Assembly (NCBI RefSeq): GCF_000620805.1
Contig: NZ_KK211187.1
Span: forward strand, 963,957 to 1,027,956
Length of the DNA: 64,000 nt
Reading direction: 5' to 3'
Source: Exiguobacterium undae DSM 14481
GTDB lineage: Bacteria; Bacillota; Bacilli; Exiguobacteriales; Exiguobacteriaceae
The position numbers and the translations under genes were made by a program. Below, piece by piece: positions 52,078 to 61,141 of the stretch (the first letter of the stretch is position 1; the number at the start of each line of letters is the position of its first letter). The notes beneath the pieces are model-generated. The model saw only the letters and a program-made list of their open reading frames with translations, ran no database searches and was not told where the DNA came from.

Positions 52078-55000
52078 ATGAAACGCTATAAATGGATTGC
52101 AGCATTGGTTGTCCTTCTGATTGTGACACCACTCGTCATCTGGTTTCTTCAAAAAGAACGGACATTAAATATTGTGTTATTCGATTATACAGTTGGAAAA
52201 CAGGAACGGGAGCATGCGGGTACGACGTGGTTGTTGAATCATCTTAAAGTCCGTTCGGAGAACGAGAAGGACTATACGTACACGGATTACATCAACCGGT
52301 ACGACGGCACGCAAGGTGAAGCGATGCTGAAGCAAGCCAATCAAGCGGATGTCTTATTGTTTACCGATACATATGGAAAATCATACACCGTTGACGGGAA
52401 ACAAGAACACCGTGGAGGATTGACAGCGGAAGATGTAGCCGTAGCGACAGATGCGATTTCAAAAGGAAAAACGGTAGTTGCTGAATTTAATACGGCAGCC
52501 AGCCCGACACCGGCTGACCGTTCAAATGCGTTTCGTCAGTTGTTTGGTACGGCATGGACCGGCTGGATCGGCCGATTTTTCCCGGATTTGACGAAGTTAC
52601 AAGGACTAGATGAGACGGTCATCAAGAAGCTGGAGCTTCAGGCAAAGGACAAAGCATTTAAGTTGTCCGGTCCCGGTTATGTCTTCATCAATGATTCAAC
52701 GGAAGAAGTGTTTTTTGTCAATGACGATACTCCTCTCCTTTATACATGGGATAAAAACAAAGGCGACGCAAAAGATGAAGTCCGCTACAACTACTGGTTT
52801 GAAGTATTGGAACTGGATGGGGGAGAACAGCAGGCCCACTTTTCCTGGAATCCGTCGAAAAAAACACAAGCGATGTTACGCGAACGTCAACTGCCGCTTG
52901 AATTTCCGGCTTATGTCAAACAAGGAAGCGGACATTACTTTGCCGGAGACTATACGGACGTCGCCGACATTCCACGTTATTACCGGTATGCCGGACTCGA
53001 TTGGTTCCGCAAACAGTTCATCTTAGACAGTGCGGAAAGTGAGTCAGCGTTCTTCTGGAAAGTTTATGCGCCAACGCTCAGCCGGATTTTAAAAGACACG
53101 AAACCGGTTAAACAGGCAGCAGTTAAAACAAAGCCATTATCACAAACAAACATCAACGATCAGACGATTCGGACACGCGCACGGTCCGGTCAAGACACGC
53201 TTGAAATGTATCAAGATGGGGAATGGAAGCCTTATTTCGTCAAAGGGGTGAACGTCGGATTAGGACGTCCGGGTGCATTTCCGGGAGAGCATGCCGTCAG
53301 TCGCAATGAGTATGACCGTTGGTTAAAGCAGATGGGAGAAATGGGCATCAATACGATTCGGGTCTACACGCTCCATCCACCTGCCTTTTATGATGCATTA
53401 AAAGCCTACAACGCATCCGCGAAAACACCGATTTATTTGATGCAAGGCATGTGGGTCGAAGAAAAACCGTTCGAAGAGTTAAAAAATGCCTTTGAACCAA
53501 AATTCTTAGAAATGACGGATACAGAAGCCAAACGGATGGTCGATGTGATTCATGGCAATGCAGTCGTCAAGGAAGTTGTCGGGCATGCTTCCGGAACCTA
53601 TACGTCAGATGTCTCGCAATACGTCTCGGCCTTTGTTTTCGGAATCGAATGGTTGCCGGACGCGGTCGTAGGAACCAACAAAAAAAATAAAGACCTGCGT
53701 TATGAAGGCAAGTTCGTGACGACGACAAAAGAAGCCTCTCCATTTGAATCGTGGTTAGCCGGCCGAATGGACATCGCGACCCAACATGAACTGGATACGT
53801 ACAAAACGACGCGGCCGATCGGAGCGACGAACTGGCCGACGACGGATCCGCTCGCGCATCCGGACGAAGTCGAAGAAGAACAAGATCTTGTTTCGATTGA
53901 CTTTAACCACATTCAAGCAACAAAAGACTTTGCCGGCGGTGTGTTTGCTTCCTATCACATCTATCCTTACTATCCGTCCTTCATTAAGGAAGAATTTGGT
54001 CGGAAGGGGGATACGGGTTCAGAATCCTACAGCCGTTATTTAAAAGAGATGAAAGCGTATCATGATATGCCGTTACTCGTATCCGAGTTCGGAATTCCGA
54101 GTTCACGCGGGAAAACACACCTTGGACCAAACGGATTTGATCAGGGACACGTCAGCGAGGAAAATCAAGGAAAGCTCGTCGCGAAATTGTACCAAGACAT
54201 CGTCGACACGAAGATGGCCGGGGGACTCGTGTTCATCTGGCAAGATGAATGGTTCAAACGGACATGGAATACGATGGATTATGACGATGCGGATACACGT
54301 CCGCGCTGGTCAAACGTCCAAACGAGTGAACAGCATTTTGGAATGCTCGGTTTCTTACGGGCTGATATTACGATTGACGGAAAAATGGAGGATTGGAAAG
54401 GCTATGCCCCGGTTGCGGAAAACGACGGGCAAGCGATTTATATGACGTCAGATGAAGCTTATCTCTATCTGCGGATCGACCGCAAGGCAGTTGAGCCGAC
54501 GACAATTGCCTTATCGACCAAACCGAATGACGGCAATCAGCAAGTGGGCGACTTGACGCTCGAAGAAGGCGCCGAGTACCGGTTGACGATTGACAAGCAG
54601 GCACGGATCGATGTGGATGAGCGGTACGATATCTTCCGCTATCACTACGGTCTGAAAAAACCGTTTGAAATGGTGACGCCACCTTCCGATGAACCAAACA
54701 GCGGGAATTTCAATCCGATCTATCAGATGCTCGACTATGCAAGACGCGATCCGGTCACCAAAAAAATCATCAAGCCGGCAATCAAATGGGATACGGGTAT
54801 TTTAAACGAGGGTGAACCGGACAGCATTTTAACAGACATCTCTGACTTGCAGGAGCCAAGCATCGAGTTACGGATTCCTTGGATGGTTCTGAACATGCGG
54901 GATCCAAGTAAACATGAAATCATCGGCGACTTCTGGAAAGACGGACTGGAAGCGAAAATGGTGACCGAAGGAATCGAAGTCACCGGTCTGATCGGAAAGA

Positions 55001-55125
55001 CGCGTCTGCCGGAATCTGATCGAGGATTTTATAACTGGTCCGAGTGGACGAACCCGCAACAACGGGAAGAACTGAAGCCTGTTTATCAAAGCATGCAGGA
55101 AGCATTCAAAAAGGGAGTGAAGTAA
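52078..55125 (+). CDS. Membrane-anchored glycosidase-like protein, first gene of the polysaccharide cluster
   Basis: This 1015-residue protein has an N-terminal signal anchor (about 6-23) and is otherwise extracellular. Three regions follow. Residues about 30-340 form an alpha/beta domain with LFTDTYG-like strands resembling a ThuA or amidotransferase-like fold (tentative). Residues about 375-760 look like a clan GH-A (beta/alpha)8 barrel, with MGINTIRVYTLHPP, Glu524 in FGIEWLP as possible acid/base and Glu670 in VSEFGIP as possible nucleophile. Residues about 765-1000 form a beta-rich, carbohydrate-binding-like module (ITIDGKMEDW, AYLYLRID). The acid/base lacks the usual preceding Asn. A role in trimming a polymer made by the GT2 enzyme is inferred from context. 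The stop abuts the next ATG. Confidence 0.7.
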   Translation: MKRYKWIAALVVLLIVTPLVIWFLQKERTLNIVLFDYTVGKQEREHAGTTWLLNHLKVRSENEKDYTYTDYINRYDGTQGEAMLKQANQADVLLFTDTYGKSYTVDGKQEHRGGLTAEDVAVATDAISKGKTVVAEFNTAASPTPADRSNAFRQLFGTAWTGWIGRFFPDLTKLQGLDETVIKKLELQAKDKAFKLSGPGYVFINDSTEEVFFVNDDTPLLYTWDKNKGDAKDEVRYNYWFEVLELDGGEQQAHFSWNPSKKTQAMLRERQLPLEFPAYVKQGSGHYFAGDYTDVADIPRYYRYAGLDWFRKQFILDSAESESAFFWKVYAPTLSRILKDTKPVKQAAVKTKPLSQTNINDQTIRTRARSGQDTLEMYQDGEWKPYFVKGVNVGLGRPGAFPGEHAVSRNEYDRWLKQMGEMGINTIRVYTLHPPAFYDALKAYNASAKTPIYLMQGMWVEEKPFEELKNAFEPKFLEMTDTEAKRMVDVIHGNAVVKEVVGHASGTYTSDVSQYVSAFVFGIEWLPDAVVGTNKKNKDLRYEGKFVTTTKEASPFESWLAGRMDIATQHELDTYKTTRPIGATNWPTTDPLAHPDEVEEEQDLVSIDFNHIQATKDFAGGVFASYHIYPYYPSFIKEEFGRKGDTGSESYSRYLKEMKAYHDMPLLVSEFGIPSSRGKTHLGPNGFDQGHVSEENQGKLVAKLYQDIVDTKMAGGLVFIWQDEWFKRTWNTMDYDDADTRPRWSNVQTSEQHFGMLGFLRADITIDGKMEDWKGYAPVAENDGQAIYMTSDEAYLYLRIDRKAVEPTTIALSTKPNDGNQQVGDLTLEEGAEYRLTIDKQARIDVDERYDIFRYHYGLKKPFEMVTPPSDEPNSGNFNPIYQMLDYARRDPVTKKIIKPAIKWDTGILNEGEPDSILTDISDLQEPSIELRIPWMVLNMRDPSKHEIIGDFWKDGLEAKMVTEGIEVTGLIGKTRLPESDRGFYNWSEWTNPQQREELKPVYQSMQEAFKKGVK

Positions 55126-55878
55126 ATGCGGCGTGAAGAAATGTGGAGGTTGATCAACGCATCGATCGAGCCGGTCGATGCGGAAATCAGCTCAACGGCA
55201 GTCGTAACAGAAGAAGACGTCAAAGGATCGACATCCGGCGTCGTGTTTATTCATACAATTGGATTAATGCCGGAAGCCGTGAATGACTTGATCGAAACCG
55301 GTCGATGCACAAGAACCGATATCTCGTATGCGGATGTCATCATCGCAAGCCAGCCGATTATCGAAGAACGGGTACCCGTCATTTATATCGCGGGTACGAC
55401 CGATGACCGGTCCTTTTATCAGCTCGAAAATGCACGTGAGGTCATTCCGGCAAACTTGCCGGTCGATCTCTTGCTCGATCGGCTGATGCGATATAAACGT
55501 GTCCAACGGCTTGTCGATGTCGTCATCGTGACGGATAATCCTCACCTGCGCCGGCTGTTGGAACGGGAATTGACCAATCGCTTTGAGTCTGTCGTCCTGT
55601 ATGAACGAACAGAAACGTTTCTGGAACAGCATGCGGCGACGCGCCCGTATCTCCTTGTTTTTTCATCGGCGCTTCCTCGTGCCGACGGGTTGGAGTTATT
55701 GTTGCGTGCCAAATCCGAAAGCATCGTTCCGTTTCATGCGATCATGATTTCGATGTACAACCGGGAACGTGACCATGTTCTGGCAATTGAACGTGGGGTT
55801 GACGGAATCATGACCCTTCCTTTGAAAGTCGAAGAATTTCGGGCATGGGTCAAAAAACTTGAGGGGGTCCGCGAATGA
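55126..55878 (+). CDS. Pseudo-receiver protein of the polysaccharide cluster
   Basis: This 250-residue cytosolic protein has two alpha/beta halves. Residues about 131-246 follow the receiver-domain pattern: strand VVIVTDN, strand YLLVFSSALP, strand FHAIMISMY and the GVDGIMTLPL end. The phosphoacceptor position is Ser180 instead of Asp, and the conserved Lys-Pro reads Leu231-Pro232, so phosphorylation by a histidine kinase is not expected. Residues about 36-110 (GVVFIHTIGLMPEAV, VPVIYIAGTTDDRS) are another small alpha/beta unit without a recognised family. There is no DNA-binding domain. It starts directly after the preceding stop and overlaps the next gene by four bases (ATGA), so it is an integral member of the operon. 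It may be a scaffold or nucleotide sensor. Confidence 0.7.
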   Translation: MRREEMWRLINASIEPVDAEISSTAVVTEEDVKGSTSGVVFIHTIGLMPEAVNDLIETGRCTRTDISYADVIIASQPIIEERVPVIYIAGTTDDRSFYQLENAREVIPANLPVDLLLDRLMRYKRVQRLVDVVIVTDNPHLRRLLERELTNRFESVVLYERTETFLEQHAATRPYLLVFSSALPRADGLELLLRAKSESIVPFHAIMISMYNRERDHVLAIERGVDGIMTLPLKVEEFRAWVKKLEGVRE

Positions 55879-56897
55879 GATGGATTATATTTTTTATCTT
55901 CCTTCTGGTCGTCCTCCAAATCGGAGCATTGGTTTACTTGGTTTTCCAGAAACGGAAACGAGTTAAGCAGGAAGAAGCCCGTTTGAACTGGCAACGGCAG
56001 TTTCAAGATGAACTGTATGATTTTGCGACCGGCGAAAAACGAGAGATGCCACACATCGTCTTAGGAAATGAAGACTTGGTCGAGCTCGAACTGTTTGCTT
56101 TTACGAACTTGACCGAGACCGTGTCACATCAAGAACGGATCTATCAGTACGTGGAGGCAAAGTTATTACCGTATTATCAGGTTCAAATCCGTCACCGACG
56201 CATTGATCGCCGGTTAAACGCCTATGAAGCGATCGCGCAATTCCGGTTAAGACCGGTCGCACAAGAGTTGCATCAAAAATTAGGCAAATCCATCTCAAAA
56301 GAAGAAAAAGATGTCATTGTCCGGACGTTGGTTTCGATTGCACCTCACTTAGCAATCGGAGAAGCGAAGCAAGTAAACGAAATCAGCTTTTTTGGCGCAG
56401 TGCTGGCGATCGGACGCAGCAAGGATTTGACGGCATGGATCGAGGAATTTGAACAATTGACAGAGTCCTTCCAAATGGGTGTTCTCCAATTGATCTATGA
56501 CCGGGAAGAGACACAATACCTTGAACTCGTCCGTTCGAAAACGACGGATGCGCATCCGGAAATCCGGAAACGTGCCCTGCGTGCGTTGACCCGAATCGGA
56601 CTCGAGGAAGACTGGAAGTTGTATACACCGTATCTGGAAGACGACACGAGTTGGGTCGAACAGATGCTAGCGCTCCGCTTCCTCGAAAATGTCGCTCCAA
56701 AAGAGTCGGTCGTCTACATTTTACCGTTCGTCGGAAGTCGCTCCTGGTGGGTACGGACCGCGGCCTTTGACGCACTCCTCGCCTGTGGCGGACTGGAACA
56801 ATTGGCACTGGTCGCAAAAGATCATCCCGATCGGTATGCCAAACAAAAAGCGACGGAACGTCTAGCAAAGGAGATGAAACAACATGTTGTCATCTGA
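55875..56897 (+). CDS. Membrane-anchored HEAT-repeat protein
   Basis: This 340-residue protein has one N-terminal transmembrane helix (about 3-24) followed by a basic segment (QKRKRVKQEE). A cytosolic alpha-solenoid follows, with repeat units including HPEIRKRALRALTRIG, WVEQMLALRFLENVAP and WWVRTAAFDALLACGG at about 235-325, the spacing of HEAT repeats. No catalytic residues are seen. HEAT proteins of this kind commonly act as scaffolds for membrane enzymes. It overlaps the pseudo-receiver gene by four bases and the GT2 gene by 14 bases, so its product is likely made in step with both and may bring them together. Confidence 0.72.
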   Translation: MRWIIFFIFLLVVLQIGALVYLVFQKRKRVKQEEARLNWQRQFQDELYDFATGEKREMPHIVLGNEDLVELELFAFTNLTETVSHQERIYQYVEAKLLPYYQVQIRHRRIDRRLNAYEAIAQFRLRPVAQELHQKLGKSISKEEKDVIVRTLVSIAPHLAIGEAKQVNEISFFGAVLAIGRSKDLTAWIEEFEQLTESFQMGVLQLIYDREETQYLELVRSKTTDAHPEIRKRALRALTRIGLEEDWKLYTPYLEDDTSWVEQMLALRFLENVAPKESVVYILPFVGSRSWWVRTAAFDALLACGGLEQLALVAKDHPDRYAKQKATERLAKEMKQHVVI

Positions 56898-58332
56898 AAC
56901 GATCCAGAAAATCATTGAAGTATTATCCTGGACCGTATTGATTTATATGATCCTCGTCATCATCTTCTATTCGTCTTTGTATCTCATCTCAGCACAGATG
57001 GTCCGAAAACAACGGTTCCGTCGCAAGGAAAGTTCATATCTGCCGTTGATGCGGTCTCTTTACACGCGACCTGTCAGTGTGTTGGTTCCCGCTTACAACG
57101 AAGAGTATACGATTGTCACGAGTATTCAAGCCTTGCTTGCACTCGATTACCCGGAACATGAAGTCATCGTTATCAATGATGGCTCGAGTGACGGGACGAT
57201 GGATGAATTGTTTAAAGTGTACGAGTTGGAAAAAGAATTACGTTTCCCGCGCATCTTGATCGGATCACAACCGGTCAAAGCCGTCTATCGGTCGCGGATC
57301 GATGCCCGTTTGATTGTCATCGATAAAGAGAACGGCGGGAAGGCAGATGCGTTAAACGCCGGAATTGATTATTCGAGCTATCCGTACTTTTGTTCACTCG
57401 ATGCCGATTCAATTTTAGAGCGGGACGCGTTGTTAAAGGTCATGAAACCGATCGTCGAATCCGACGAAGAGGTCATTGCGACGTGCGGATCGATTTTCCT
57501 CGTCAACGGTTGTACGATTGAAGGCGGTGAAATCGTCGAAATCCGGACGCCGAAACAACGGATTGTCTTGATGCAGATGATTGAATACTTCCGCGCCTTT
57601 TTGTTTGGCCGACTGGGGTTAAGCCGATTTAACCTCCTGCTGATTGTATCCGGCGCGTTTGGATTATTCCAAAAAGCGATTGTCGTTAAGGCAGGTGGGT
57701 ACAAAGAAGGTCTGGTCGGGGAAGACATGGAACTTGTCGTCCGGTTGCACCGTTACATGAAAGAAAATGACGTGAACAAACGGATTGAGTACGTTCCGTC
57801 ACCGGTCTGTTGGACTCAGGCACCGGAGACGATGGAAGTGTTGCGGTCACAGCGGACACGGTGGCATCGCGGACTGGCAGAGACGCTCTGGACGCATAAG
57901 CGGATGATCGGCAATCCCCGTTATGGATTCGTCGGAAGTGTCTCGATGCTGTATTTCTTTTTAATTGAGTTGCTTGGTCCGATCGTCGAACTGATCGGAT
58001 ACTTCATCATTCCGTTGAACCTGCTTGTCGGGACCTTGAACTTTGAGTTCGGGATCGTCCTCCTCACAGTGGCGTTACTGTACGGCTCGTTGTTGTCGGC
58101 AGGTGCCGTCCTGCTGGAAGAGTGGACGATGCACCGCTTCAAGAACGTCAAAGAACTGATCCGTCTTTACCTCTGGTCGTTGACGGAATCGTTTTGGTAC
58201 CGGCCGATTCTCGTCTTCTTTAAACTGGGCGGCTTAATTCAGTTCATGACGGGACGCGGTCAGTGGGGTAAAATGGAACGACAGCGACTCGATGAAGTCG
58301 TCACGGAGAAAACAGAAGAAAAAACCGGATAA
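56884..58332 (+). CDS. Processive-type family 2 glycosyltransferase
   Basis: This 482-residue membrane glycosyltransferase has one N-terminal transmembrane helix (about 14-37), a cytosolic GT-A domain (about 60-330) and three to four C-terminal helices (about 350-460). All hallmarks of processive GT2 enzymes are present: VPAYNEE, Asp99 in NDGSSDG, the DxD pair Asp173/Asp175, GED (279-281) and QRTRW (323-327). The closest functional class is the poly-N-acetylglucosamine, cellulose or hyaluronan synthases; the sugar cannot be read from sequence. There is no PilZ domain, so direct c-di-GMP control is not evident. It overlaps the HEAT gene and is followed 36 bp later by the permease gene. Confidence 0.85.
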   Translation: MLSSETIQKIIEVLSWTVLIYMILVIIFYSSLYLISAQMVRKQRFRRKESSYLPLMRSLYTRPVSVLVPAYNEEYTIVTSIQALLALDYPEHEVIVINDGSSDGTMDELFKVYELEKELRFPRILIGSQPVKAVYRSRIDARLIVIDKENGGKADALNAGIDYSSYPYFCSLDADSILERDALLKVMKPIVESDEEVIATCGSIFLVNGCTIEGGEIVEIRTPKQRIVLMQMIEYFRAFLFGRLGLSRFNLLLIVSGAFGLFQKAIVVKAGGYKEGLVGEDMELVVRLHRYMKENDVNKRIEYVPSPVCWTQAPETMEVLRSQRTRWHRGLAETLWTHKRMIGNPRYGFVGSVSMLYFFLIELLGPIVELIGYFIIPLNLLVGTLNFEFGIVLLTVALLYGSLLSAGAVLLEEWTMHRFKNVKELIRLYLWSLTESFWYRPILVFFKLGGLIQFMTGRGQWGKMERQRLDEVVTEKTEEKTG

Positions 58333-58368
58333 ACAGATGAAAAGAAGAAACTGGTAGGAGGACTGTTC

Positions 58369-59517
58369 GTGGATTTACTTCGTAACAAATGGTTTAAAGC
58401 ATTACTCTGGATTTTGACAATCTTTTTAGTGATTTGGGTCGGGACAAAAATTTCCTTCCTGTTCCAACCGATCAAAGTCATGCTCGCTTTGATTTTCCCG
58501 CCGTTGATCATCGCCGGGATCTTTTATTACTTTACGCTCGGGATCGTCGACATGCTGCAAAAGCGTGTCAAAAAACGCGGACTGGCTGTGCTGATCGTCT
58601 TACTCGGCTTCCTCGGTGTCATCACGATTGCCGTGGCGTCACTCGGACCGATTCTGGTCGAACAGGTCACGGATTTCGTGACGAGCATTCCGAACCTGGT
58701 CGTCGAACTGCGGGATCAGACGTTGAATCTGCGTGATCAACTGATGAACAACCGGTTCATTTCGAACTGGGTGCATGAAAACACAGACCTGTTTGATAAG
58801 TGGACGAACGAGGCGACGTCATACATCGGGACCTTGTTCAAGTCGGTCTCGACTTCTGTCGGAACGATTTTCAGTGTCATTTCTTCGACCGTCCTGATCA
58901 TCGTGCTTGTTCCATTTATTTTGGTCTACATGTTGCTTGACGGTTACAAGTTTCCGAACTCCGTCGTCAAGCTGTTGCCGAAAAGCTATGAGACGGAAAC
59001 ACGGAAGATTCTTCACGATATGCACGTGACGGTCAAACATTACGTCAACGGTCAAGTCATCGTATCGTTGTGTGTCGGCTTGATGTCACTGATCGGTTTC
59101 TTCATCGCGGATATCCAGTATGCGTTACTACTGGCGTTGTTCTGTACGGTCACGAACATCATTCCTTATCTCGGACCGTATATCGGAGCCGTCCCTGCGG
59201 TCATCGTCGGGTTCATCGATGATCCGATCAAGGCGCTGTATGCGATCATTACGATTGTCGTCGCCCAGCAGATTGAATCGAATTTGATTTCTCCGTACGT
59301 CCAGGGGAAAACATTGAAGGTGCACCCGCTGACGATCATCATCGTCTTACTCGTCGCCGGAAAAATCGGCGGGATCATCGGTGTCATTCTCGCTGTCCCG
59401 ACGTATGCCGTCACAAAAGTTGTAGTCCAGAATATCGCCCGGATCTATCAATTACGGCAACAAAAGTTTGATTTACAAACGGAAGAATCTCCAATCATCA
59501 CCGATTCAACCAAATAA
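58369..59517 (+). CDS. AI-2E/PerM-family membrane protein
   Basis: This 382-residue protein belongs to the AI-2E (TqsA/PerM/YtvI) transporter family. It has two or three N-terminal helices (about 8-28, 33-55 and 67-92), a soluble helical insert (about 100-155), then further helices to about 345. It carries the conserved NIIPYLGPYIGAVPAVIVGF and QQIESNLISPYVQGK signatures. Start is GTG at 58369 after AGGAGG. Family members export small signals or act as sodium/proton antiporters. Linkage to the GT2 operon suggests a role in polymer or precursor export, which is inference. Confidence 0.85.
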   Translation: MDLLRNKWFKALLWILTIFLVIWVGTKISFLFQPIKVMLALIFPPLIIAGIFYYFTLGIVDMLQKRVKKRGLAVLIVLLGFLGVITIAVASLGPILVEQVTDFVTSIPNLVVELRDQTLNLRDQLMNNRFISNWVHENTDLFDKWTNEATSYIGTLFKSVSTSVGTIFSVISSTVLIIVLVPFILVYMLLDGYKFPNSVVKLLPKSYETETRKILHDMHVTVKHYVNGQVIVSLCVGLMSLIGFFIADIQYALLLALFCTVTNIIPYLGPYIGAVPAVIVGFIDDPIKALYAIITIVVAQQIESNLISPYVQGKTLKVHPLTIIIVLLVAGKIGGIIGVILAVPTYAVTKVVVQNIARIYQLRQQKFDLQTEESPIITDSTK

Positions 59518-59525
59518 AAAATCCG

Positions 59526-59555
59526 ACCCTCTGCTGAACTTAAAAGCAGAGGGTT
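59526..59555 (+). terminator. Hairpin at the end of the polysaccharide cluster
   Basis: ACCCTCTGCT and AGCAGAGGGT pair around a ten-base loop; the following T tract is interrupted, so strength is uncertain. Confidence 0.55.
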
Positions 59556-59630
59556 TGTGATTTGGTCCGGAGAGGGATATGGTAAGAAGATAAGTTTCAC
59601 AACTTCGACTCATTTTAGTTTATAAATTGA

Positions 59631-59658
59631 TTGGAATCTTTTTTATAATGGTTATAAT
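59631..59658 (+). promoter_or_regulatory. Promoter of hemA
   Basis: TTGGAA (59631-59636) and TATAAT (59653-59658) are spaced by 16 bp; a second TATAAT lies at 59644-59649. The start codon is 60 bp downstream. Confidence 0.55.
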
Positions 59659-59718
59659 GTAGAGTAGAGAACGAAAGATAGATGAGAATGAAATCTTTGG
59701 ACGTAAGGGGTAGAGCGC

Positions 59719-61059
59719 ATGCATATCGTAGTTGTCGGTTTAAATAATAAGACGGCGCCTGTATCAATCCGCGAACAAGTCTCATTTGGGGAACATGAGA
59801 TGAAAGGGGCGGTCGTTGCGCTACGTGACGAAAAGAGCATTTTTGAAAGTGTCATCGTCTCGACGTGCAATCGGACGGAATTATATGTCGTCACGGATCA
59901 ACCGCATACAGGTCGTTACTATACAAAACGTTTTCTCGCGAACTGGTTTGGTTTAACGATGGAGGAATTAGAGCCTTATTTGTTTATCCATGAGGGCTTT
60001 GACGCGATGAAACATCTCTTCCGGGTTACAAGTGGGCTGGATTCGATGATTGTCGGAGAAACACAGATTCTCGGTCAGGTGAAAACAAGTTTCTTCACGG
60101 CACAAAAGCTCGAAACAACGGGAACGGTCTTCAACAAGTTGTTTAAAGAAGCTGTTACGCTTGCGAAACGGGCGCATGCTGAAACGGGAATTGGCGAAAA
60201 CGCAGTTTCAGTCAGTGCAGCGGCAGTAACGCTTGCCGAACAATTGCTTGGGTCGCTTGAAGATAAATCAATCGTCGTCATCGGTGCGGGTGAAACAGGT
60301 GAACTGACGACATTGAACTTATACGAAGCGGGTGCCCGTGACATCACGGTCTTTAACCGGACACTTGCCAAAGCCGAAGAAGTGGCGAATCGTTTCGAAG
60401 GATCCGCACATTCGATCAATGAAATGCAATGCGGTCTGCTTCGGGCTGACATCGTTATTTCTTCAACCGGAGCAAAGCGGGCAATCATCAAACGTGAAGA
60501 CATTGCAGCAGCACAATTGTTCCGGAGTGACCGTCCATTTTTGTTGATTGATATCGCAGTCCCACGTGATATCGAACCGACGGCAGGCGACCTGCCGGGT
60601 GTCCATTTGTATGATGTCGATGATTTGACGTCAATCGTGCAACAAAACATGGCAGAACGGATGAAAGAAGCAGCAAAAATCGAACGTCGGATTGAAGCGG
60701 CAATCGCTGAGTTTGAAGGTTGGATGACGACATTAGGTGTCGTTCCGATCATTACGGAACTGCGTGACCAATCGCTTAAAATTCAACAAGAGACGATGCA
60801 AAGCTTAGAGCGGAAGTTACCGAACATGACGAACCGTGAAAAAACGGTCATCGGGAAGCACATGAAGTCGATCATCAACCAGTTACTCCGGGAACCGTTG
60901 TCGTATATCAAAGACGCGGCTGCAAAACCGGATGCCGAGCAACGGATTGCTCAGTTCATGGATACGTTTGCACTGGATGAAGAATTGTTTGACGGGACAG
61001 CGGAAGAGGTCGTTTTACAAGACGAAACACCGGTCGAACGGAAAGCTGTGAACCGGTGA
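59719..61059 (+). CDS. hemA: Glutamyl-tRNA reductase
   Basis: HemA reduces glutamyl-tRNA to glutamate-1-semialdehyde, the first committed step of C5 heme synthesis. The 446-residue protein has the catalytic Cys in STCNRTELY (near residue 50), the substrate-site HLFRVTSGLDSMIVGETQILGQVK in two blocks, the NADPH motif VIGAGETGEL, and the C-terminal helical dimerisation domain. AAGGGG precedes the ATG. It is followed by hemC without an intervening hemX, the membrane protein that tunes HemA level in B. subtilis. The pathway continues in hemC-hemD-hemB-hemL. Confidence 0.96.
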   Translation: MHIVVVGLNNKTAPVSIREQVSFGEHEMKGAVVALRDEKSIFESVIVSTCNRTELYVVTDQPHTGRYYTKRFLANWFGLTMEELEPYLFIHEGFDAMKHLFRVTSGLDSMIVGETQILGQVKTSFFTAQKLETTGTVFNKLFKEAVTLAKRAHAETGIGENAVSVSAAAVTLAEQLLGSLEDKSIVVIGAGETGELTTLNLYEAGARDITVFNRTLAKAEEVANRFEGSAHSINEMQCGLLRADIVISSTGAKRAIIKREDIAAAQLFRSDRPFLLIDIAVPRDIEPTAGDLPGVHLYDVDDLTSIVQQNMAERMKEAAKIERRIEAAIAEFEGWMTTLGVVPIITELRDQSLKIQQETMQSLERKLPNMTNREKTVIGKHMKSIINQLLREPLSYIKDAAAKPDAEQRIAQFMDTFALDEELFDGTAEEVVLQDETPVERKAVNR

Positions 61060-61074
61060 ACAGAGGTCGAATTG

Positions 61075-61124
61075 TGTTACAATAGAAAAGCATGGGGCGG
61101 ACTTGTGCCGCCCCTTTATTATTG
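61075..61124 (+). promoter_or_regulatory. Extended -10 and 5' hairpin before hemC
   Basis: TGTTACAAT (61075-61083) is an extended -10 element. Just downstream, GGGGCGG (61094-61100) and CCGCCCC (61108-61114) form a strong stem followed by TTTATTATT. The hairpin can terminate hemA transcripts or sit at the very 5' end of a separate hemC transcript. Confidence 0.5.
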
Positions 61125-61141
61125 TACAGGGGGATTTCAGC

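Noticed and set aside
60075-60752. 225-codon frame antisense to hemA
   Set aside because: It is rich in Ser, Ala and Arg, as shadow frames here are; hemA is unambiguous on the plus strand.
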